Of a stretch of 9,411 nucleotides of DNA, positions 5,571-9,411 are shown one piece after another. The DNA is taken from assembly GCA_016199325.1 (NCBI GenBank), contig JACQGW010000111.1:1-9411 (forward strand), written 5' to 3'. Below the pieces are notes generated by a model that was not told the DNA's origin, made no database searches, and worked only from the letters and a program-made list of their open reading frames with translations. This stretch comes from Chloroflexota bacterium (GTDB taxonomy: Bacteria; Chloroflexota; Dehalococcoidia; JACQGW01). How positions within the stretch are numbered: position 1 is the first letter of the stretch; every line of letters starts with the position of its first letter. Position numbers and translations under genes: made by a program.

Positions 5571-7307
5571 CTACTTCGTCAGGGAGGTCTTGTTCAGATA
5601 GACCCAGGGGATCGGCAGCGGGTTGAAGCCCTCGACCCGCTTGTTCATGACGAACGGATAGCGGCCGTAGTAGTTGTAGATCTGGGCGACGTTGTCGAGC
5701 AGCATCTTCTGGAGATCCCAGAGCATCTGCTCGCGCTTCTTCGGGTCCCGTTCGGCCGACTGCTGGTTCAGGATCTCGTCGAACTTGGGGTCGCAGTAGC
5801 CCCAGCGCTTGGCCCGGTTGTTCTGGCAGCCGAAGAAGATGAAGTAGATATCTTCGGGATCGTTGGTGCTGATCGACCCGTCGCCGACGAAGACGTGGTG
5901 CTTGCCTTCGCTGGCAAGGGTGTAGAACCTGGCAGGGTCGATCTTCTCGATGCTGGCCTTGAAGCCCACCGCGTTGAAGTCGGACTGCAGCAGCTCTGCC
6001 ATCTGGGGCCAGTAGCCCGAAGTCTGCGTCCAGAGCGTGAACTCCGGCGCGGCACCGGCGTCCTTCAGGAGATCCTTCGCCTTCTGCGGGTCGTACTTGT
6101 AGTAGTCCTTGAACTGAGGCGCATTCCCGAGGGTCCCGAGCGGGGTCAGCCCGGCGGCGATGTCGGCCTCGCCGTAGAAGATCGTGTCGATGATCTTCTG
6201 TTTGTTGATCGAATGGGCCAGCGCTTTGCGAACTCGGACGTCCTTCATCGTCTCGTGCTGCTGGTTGGGGCCGAGATAGCCGGTGATGGCCGCCGGGATG
6301 ACCTGGACCTTGAGGTTCGCGTTCTTGCGGAATGCCGGCAGATCCTTGAAGTCGATGTAGATCAGCGCCAGGTCGACCTCCCCGGCCATGAGGCTGGCGG
6401 TCATCGCCTGCTGATCGGGGATCGCGCGCACGACGACGCGGTCGAGCGCGGGCCTGCCCCCCCAGTAGTCGGGAAACGCGGTCATCGATACCTGCGCGCC
6501 CTTCTCCCCCTTCTCGAAGACGAACGGGCCGGTGCCGACCGGGTAGCGAGGGGCGTCCTTGACCCCGTACTTCTTGACGACAGTCGGGCTCTGGAAGCCG
6601 GCATATGGGACCGAGAGCGATGCGAGGAACGCCGTCCCCGGCTGGGTCCGGACGATCTCGACGGTGTACTCGTCCTTCGCCTTCACCGTCTTCACGAACG
6701 GCAGTGCGGTCCGGGTGTAGACGGCGTCGGCGTTGTAGTACGGGTGGTTCTTGTCGAGGGCGCTCATATACTGGAATTCGACGGCCTCGGCGTTGAACGG
6801 CGTGCCGTCGTGGAACTTGACGCCCTTGCGGAGCTGAAAGGTGTAGGTGAGACCGTCGTCGGAGACGGTGTAGCCGGTGGCGAGTGTGGGGGACGGCGCC
6901 TTGAAATCATACAGTGAGTAGAGGGTCTCGTAGAATCCGCCCGTCGCCCACCAGTGCGCCCTGCCCTGGAATGTGACGCCCGGCAAGTAGTTGTCGCCCA
7001 GCGCTTCGCCGGCGACGACGAGGGTGCCGCCCTGGGTGGCCGGTTTTGCGACGGCCGTTGGGGCGGTGGTGGCCTGGGCGGCCGGGGCCGCCGTCGCCTG
7101 GGCGGCCGGCTTGGTCGGTTGGGCCGCCGGGGCTGTCGTGGCCTGGGCGGCGGGTGCGGCTGCCCTGGTCGGCTGCGGAGCCGGTGCCGGGGCGCACGCT
7201 TCCAGCAGCCCGGTGAAGGTGATGGTGCCCGCTACCAGCACGAGGGACCGTTTCACGAAATCCCGTCTGGTCACGCGATTGGTGGAGTCCGATGCACCGC
7301 GAACCAT
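5571..7307 (-). CDS. ABC transporter substrate-binding lipoprotein, family 5 (peptide/opine type)
   Basis: A 578-residue solute-binding protein of the SBP_bac_5 (DppA/OppA/NikA) family. TRRDFVKRS (13-21) is a good twin-arginine export signal, followed by a hydrophobic stretch and the lipobox-like LLEAC with lipidated C38. Residues 39-91 form a low-complexity Ala/Pro/Gln/Thr linker that would tether the binding domain to the membrane. The folded domain starts near QGGTLVVAGEA (92-102) and shows the family signatures LRKGVKFHDGTPFNAEAVEF (159-178) and PVGTGPF (256-262). Relatives bind peptides, nickel chelates, opines or other small organics. The ATG at 7307 has AGGAGG five bases upstream; the in-frame ATG at 7328 lies before that site and is rejected. 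No permease or ATPase gene follows, so the protein must use a transporter encoded elsewhere. The 151-base gap from the regulator gene could hold its own promoter, but I see no strong one. Confidence 0.92.
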   Translation of the reverse strand: MVRGASDSTNRVTRRDFVKRSLVLVAGTITFTGLLEACAPAPAPQPTRAAAPAAQATTAPAAQPTKPAAQATAAPAAQATTAPTAVAKPATQGGTLVVAGEALGDNYLPGVTFQGRAHWWATGGFYETLYSLYDFKAPSPTLATGYTVSDDGLTYTFQLRKGVKFHDGTPFNAEAVEFQYMSALDKNHPYYNADAVYTRTALPFVKTVKAKDEYTVEIVRTQPGTAFLASLSVPYAGFQSPTVVKKYGVKDAPRYPVGTGPFVFEKGEKGAQVSMTAFPDYWGGRPALDRVVVRAIPDQQAMTASLMAGEVDLALIYIDFKDLPAFRKNANLKVQVIPAAITGYLGPNQQHETMKDVRVRKALAHSINKQKIIDTIFYGEADIAAGLTPLGTLGNAPQFKDYYKYDPQKAKDLLKDAGAAPEFTLWTQTSGYWPQMAELLQSDFNAVGFKASIEKIDPARFYTLASEGKHHVFVGDGSISTNDPEDIYFIFFGCQNNRAKRWGYCDPKFDEILNQQSAERDPKKREQMLWDLQKMLLDNVAQIYNYYGRYPFVMNKRVEGFNPLPIPWVYLNKTSLTK

Positions 7308-7458
7308 AGCTTCCTCCTTCGTGTTCAAGTGCTTGGCGACGACAAAGGCCCTTTCCCTTGATACCTCTGCAGGCAGCTCACGATCTGCCCCTCCGATAGT
7401 CGCTCGATGCCAGCTCCACAGAGACCCCCATCTTCCTGCTATCTCATCCAGCCCCCTT

Positions 7459-8280
7459 TCATCTCCACGGGCTCTCCACGGGCGCCGTCGCGCATGCGTG
7501 AGTCTCCAGGTGAGAGACTCTGTGACCGAGCGCGTGCGAGACCGCCAGCGCGGTCTCTTTCACGGCCGCAGCGATCTCGGACAAGCGCCCCTGCAGCCTG
7601 GATGGCGGCGCACCGATGCTGACCGAGGCGACGACCAACCCCGATGCGTCCCGGATGGGCGCGCCGACCCCGGCCGATCCCTCCTGCGTCTCCTCATCGT
7701 CGAAGCTGTAGCCGCGGGCGCGGGTCGCCTCCAGGTCGGCCTGCAGGGCAGCAGGGTCGGCCAACGTGTTCGCCGTATATCGCGGCAGGCCGGTGGACCG
7801 GATGATTCGGTCGATCTCCAGCTCCGGCAGGTGGGCCAGCAGCGCCTTGCCGGTGCCGGAGGAGTGGAGCGCGACCCGGCGGCCCGGATAGGCGGTCAGC
7901 ACGAGGGTGCGATGGCTCTCGACGACGTCGAGGTAGACGGCGACGTCGCCATCCCGAACGGCCAGGAAGGCGCTCTCCTCGGTACGCGCTGCCAGCACGC
8001 TGAGGTGGGGCCGCGCCTCCCGCCGCAGATCCATCTGGCGCAGCGCCAGGGAGCCGAGCTCGACCAGCTTCAGGCCGAGGCGGAGCCTGGCCGTGAGCGG
8101 GTCTTGAACCAGGAACCCGCGTGCAACGAGGTACGAAGCGATGCGGTGCGCGGTGCTCTTGTGGAGGCCGAGCCGCCTGGCCAGCTCGGTCGCGCTCAAC
8201 TCTGGCTCCTCGAGTGTGAAGCAGAGGAGAACGTCGAGGGCGCGACCGATCGCCTGAGCCGGCGGCGCGCATGCAGCCAT
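7459..8280 (-). CDS. IclR-family transcriptional regulator
   Basis: A 273-residue regulator. The N-terminal winged helix-turn-helix includes LSATELARRLGLHKSTAHRI (28-47) and continues to LVARGFLVQD (51-60). The IclR effector-binding domain spans roughly 78-250, with SGTGKALLAHLP (141-152), TLADPAALQADLEATRARGY (172-191), and the EG.AGVGAPI / VASVSIGAP region (200-224). About 20 extra residues trail at the C-terminus. IclR proteins bind short palindromic operators near catabolic promoters and respond to small organic acids or pathway intermediates. The ATG at 8280 is only six bases beyond the stop of hydrolase B, so the two are co-transcribed and the regulator would control its own operon. The ribosome-binding site is weak (GAGG 11 bases upstream), suggesting low or translationally coupled expression. 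Whether it represses or activates cannot be told. Confidence 0.92.
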   Translation of the reverse strand: MAACAPPAQAIGRALDVLLCFTLEEPELSATELARRLGLHKSTAHRIASYLVARGFLVQDPLTARLRLGLKLVELGSLALRQMDLRREARPHLSVLAARTEESAFLAVRDGDVAVYLDVVESHRTLVLTAYPGRRVALHSSGTGKALLAHLPELEIDRIIRSTGLPRYTANTLADPAALQADLEATRARGYSFDDEETQEGSAGVGAPIRDASGLVVASVSIGAPPSRLQGRLSEIAAAVKETALAVSHALGHRVSHLETHACATAPVESPWR

Positions 8281-8286
8281 AGCGAT

Positions 8287-9204
8287 TCAGACCTCGAACG
8301 CAAGGGCACGGCGGGGGTTCTCGACCAGCATCGTGTGGATCTCCTGCTTCGTGACCCCTTCGGCCATCAGCAGCGGCAGGAATCCGGTCAGGAGGCGATC
8401 ATAGCCACCCCCGCCGAACCAGTGGAGAAGCCGCTTGAAACAGACGTCCTGCGAGAGGAGGATCTGCGACAGGTATCCCTCACGAATGAGCTGGGCGACC
8501 GTTCGGGCGCGTTGCTCATCGCGCTGGTAGAACCACATCCCGACGTGGTCGATCTCCAGGAACACCCCCCGGGCGGCAATCGATCGAAGGCGGGGCATGT
8601 CGCGGCGGTCGCCCAGATGGCCGATGATGACGCGGTGTGGATCGACGCCCTCGTCCTCGAGGATATCCAGTTGCTCGAGCGCGAGCTCTTCGAGGTACGT
8701 GTGCGTCGTGATGGGCGCCCCCGTGCGCAGGTGCGCCCGCGCGGCGGCTCGAAAGACGCGCTCCTCGGCCGGGCTGATGAAATCGCGCCTGGTTCCGATC
8801 TCGCCGATGATCCCGGCTCTGACTTCGGTCCCGTCGATGCCCTTCGTCAGCTCGTCGACCATGCGGTCGGCGAGCCTGTCGGCGCTCAGCCGGAAGACCT
8901 CGGGCGGGTAGTACGGCTCGATGTAGTAGCCCGTCGACGCGACGACGTGCAACCCGGTTTCCCGGGCGACGCGGAGCTGCGCCTGCACGTTCCTGCCGAT
9001 CGTGCCATTGGTCACGTCGACGACGGTCCCGCCCCCCGCTTCCCGAACGCAGCGCAATTCGTCGACGGCCAGGTCGACGTCGTCCAGCACGGCGTCGATC
9101 CCGAAGATGGTATGGCGCTGGGCGTCGAGGATGATGTGCTCGTGGGGCAACGTGATGCCGAGCTCGTCGGGATCGACCGCCCCCAGGACCGTCATGACCC
9201 GCAT
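8287..9204 (-). CDS. Phosphotriesterase-family metal-dependent hydrolase (copy B)
   Basis: A 305-residue paralogue of copy A, about 72% identical by hand alignment with a single one-residue insertion near position 30. All predicted metal ligands are kept: H21, H23, E135, H168, H196 and D253, including glutamate in place of the carbamylated lysine. Differences cluster at 24-33 (IILDAQRHTI), 66-70 (NGTIG), around YYIEPYYPPEVFRLSADR (93-110) and at LEEL (171-174), segments near the barrel mouth where substrate pockets of this family lie. The two copies may therefore handle related but different substrates. The start ATG at 9204 follows GGGAGG by eight bases, and this leader resembles that of copy A. 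It is the first gene of the minus-strand series and ends six bases before the IclR gene. Confidence 0.9.
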   Translation of the reverse strand: MRVMTVLGAVDPDELGITLPHEHIILDAQRHTIFGIDAVLDDVDLAVDELRCVREAGGGTVVDVTNGTIGRNVQAQLRVARETGLHVVASTGYYIEPYYPPEVFRLSADRLADRMVDELTKGIDGTEVRAGIIGEIGTRRDFISPAEERVFRAAARAHLRTGAPITTHTYLEELALEQLDILEDEGVDPHRVIIGHLGDRRDMPRLRSIAARGVFLEIDHVGMWFYQRDEQRARTVAQLIREGYLSQILLSQDVCFKRLLHWFGGGGYDRLLTGFLPLLMAEGVTKQEIHTMLVENPRRALAFEV

Positions 9205-9228
9205 GGTGCCAACCTCCCGGCGAGATTT

Positions 9229-9250
9229 CCACGGCGGCTGTCCGCCGTGG
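9229..9250. promoter_or_regulatory. Perfect 9-bp inverted repeat in the leader of the first gene
   Basis: CCACGGCGG, four loop bases, then CCGCCGTGG. It lies 25 bases upstream of the hydrolase B start, between the candidate -10 (9267-9272) and the ribosome-binding site. It could act as an operator, or as an RNA hairpin in the leader that affects translation or stability. It may also be a chance GC-rich palindrome. Confidence 0.45.
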
Positions 9251-9259
9251 CGCCCTCGG

Positions 9260-9303
9260 CAGTCTCATAGTATGGGATTCAGTCTCAGGTCGTGGCACCA
9301 CGA
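9260..9303 (-). promoter_or_regulatory. Candidate promoter and operator of the minus-strand gene series
   Basis: Reading on the minus strand, TCGTGG-TG-CCACGA (9303-9290) is a perfect 6-bp inverted repeat with two spacer bases. It is followed 17 bases later by TACTAT (9272-9267), a four-of-six match to the -10 consensus. The palindrome sits where the -35 element should be, and no good -35 hexamer is visible. The octamer CAGTCTCA (plus strand) occurs twice, at 9260-9267 and 9280-9287, exactly 20 bases apart, about two helical turns. The size and position fit an IclR-type operator, but the assignment is inferred. Confidence 0.4.
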
Positions 9304-9383
9304 TACCAGAGAAGGGGCTGCCTGTCAAGGCCGGGGCTGTCGGGGGGTGGGCATCGCCAATTTGCGCCAGGCAACCGTTGTAG

Positions 9384-9403
9384 GGGCGGCTCGGGAGCCG
9401 CCC
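9384..9403. repeat. GC-rich inverted repeat at the window edge
   Basis: GGGCGGCTC, two bases, then GAGCCGCCC form an exact 9-bp palindrome, preceded by GTAG and cut off soon after by the window end. GTAGGGGCGG-type hairpins are common dispersed intergenic repeats. It could alternatively be the hairpin of a terminator for a gene to the right, but no T-tract is seen. The surrounding 9304-9383 shows no gene or clear signal. Confidence 0.5.
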
Positions 9404-9411
9404 GCCCGGTA

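Noticed and set aside
5523..6917. A 464-codon plus-strand frame opposite the binding-protein gene
   Set aside because: It starts inside the heptamer array and lacks recognisable features. The minus-strand gene has full family motifs.
7344..7354. Near-palindrome AAAGGCCCTTT between the regulator and binding-protein genes
   Set aside because: Too short, and not related to the candidate operator at 9290-9303; chance is sufficient.
6991..9270. A 759-codon open frame on the plus strand across three genes
   Set aside because: It is antisense to the binding-protein N-terminus, the IclR gene and hydrolase B. Its translation is low-complexity Arg/Asp/Val/Ala-rich with no domain. Long antisense frames are expected in high-GC coding DNA.

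Overview
High-GC bacterial DNA from an uncultured-type or environmental genome. A Chloroflexota origin is my best guess. It rests on the substrate-binding lipoprotein, which has a twin-arginine signal followed by a long Ala/Pro/Thr/Gln linker, and on the dense intergenic palindromes. Methylomirabilota/Rokubacteria-like lineages carry similar intergenic repeats and are not excluded. No rRNA, tRNA or CRISPR array is visible.

Layout. Positions 1-438 are non-coding and repeat-rich. They hold one arm of a palindromic repeat, a 100-bp MITE-like element with 16-bp terminal inverted repeats and a 7-bp target duplication, a second short repeat cluster, and a likely promoter. Next is one plus-strand gene, an MFS exporter (439-1713). 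A long imperfect inverted repeat (1732-1840) separates it from a run of genes all on the minus strand. In transcription order these are: phosphotriesterase-family hydrolase B (9204-8287), an IclR regulator (8280-7459), a Tat-exported family-5 substrate-binding lipoprotein (7307-5571), a URO-D/MtaA-type methyltransferase (5490-4447), phosphotriesterase-family hydrolase A (4327-3413), the broken 5' end of a second URO-D-type gene (3385-3119), and a sarcosine/glycine-oxidase-like FAD enzyme (3042-1852).

The minus-strand genes look like one catabolic locus, transcribed as one or a few units. The lipoprotein would capture a small organic solute. The two paralogous metal-dependent hydrolases (about 72% identical by hand alignment) would cleave an ester, lactone or amide. 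The URO-D-type protein and the FAD enzyme would remove methyl groups from, or oxidise, the product. The IclR protein would sense a pathway compound. The substrate cannot be read from the sequence. No transporter permease or ATPase and no corrinoid protein is present in the window.

The non-coding architecture is unusual. Three intergenic gaps of the minus-strand cluster carry short tandem arrays with a 7-bp period but different unit sequences, and two of them are arranged head to head so that they can form hairpins. One of these is a perfect 25-bp stem touching the stop codon of the binding-protein gene. Another gap holds an 81-bp palindrome at the break point of the truncated URO-D gene.
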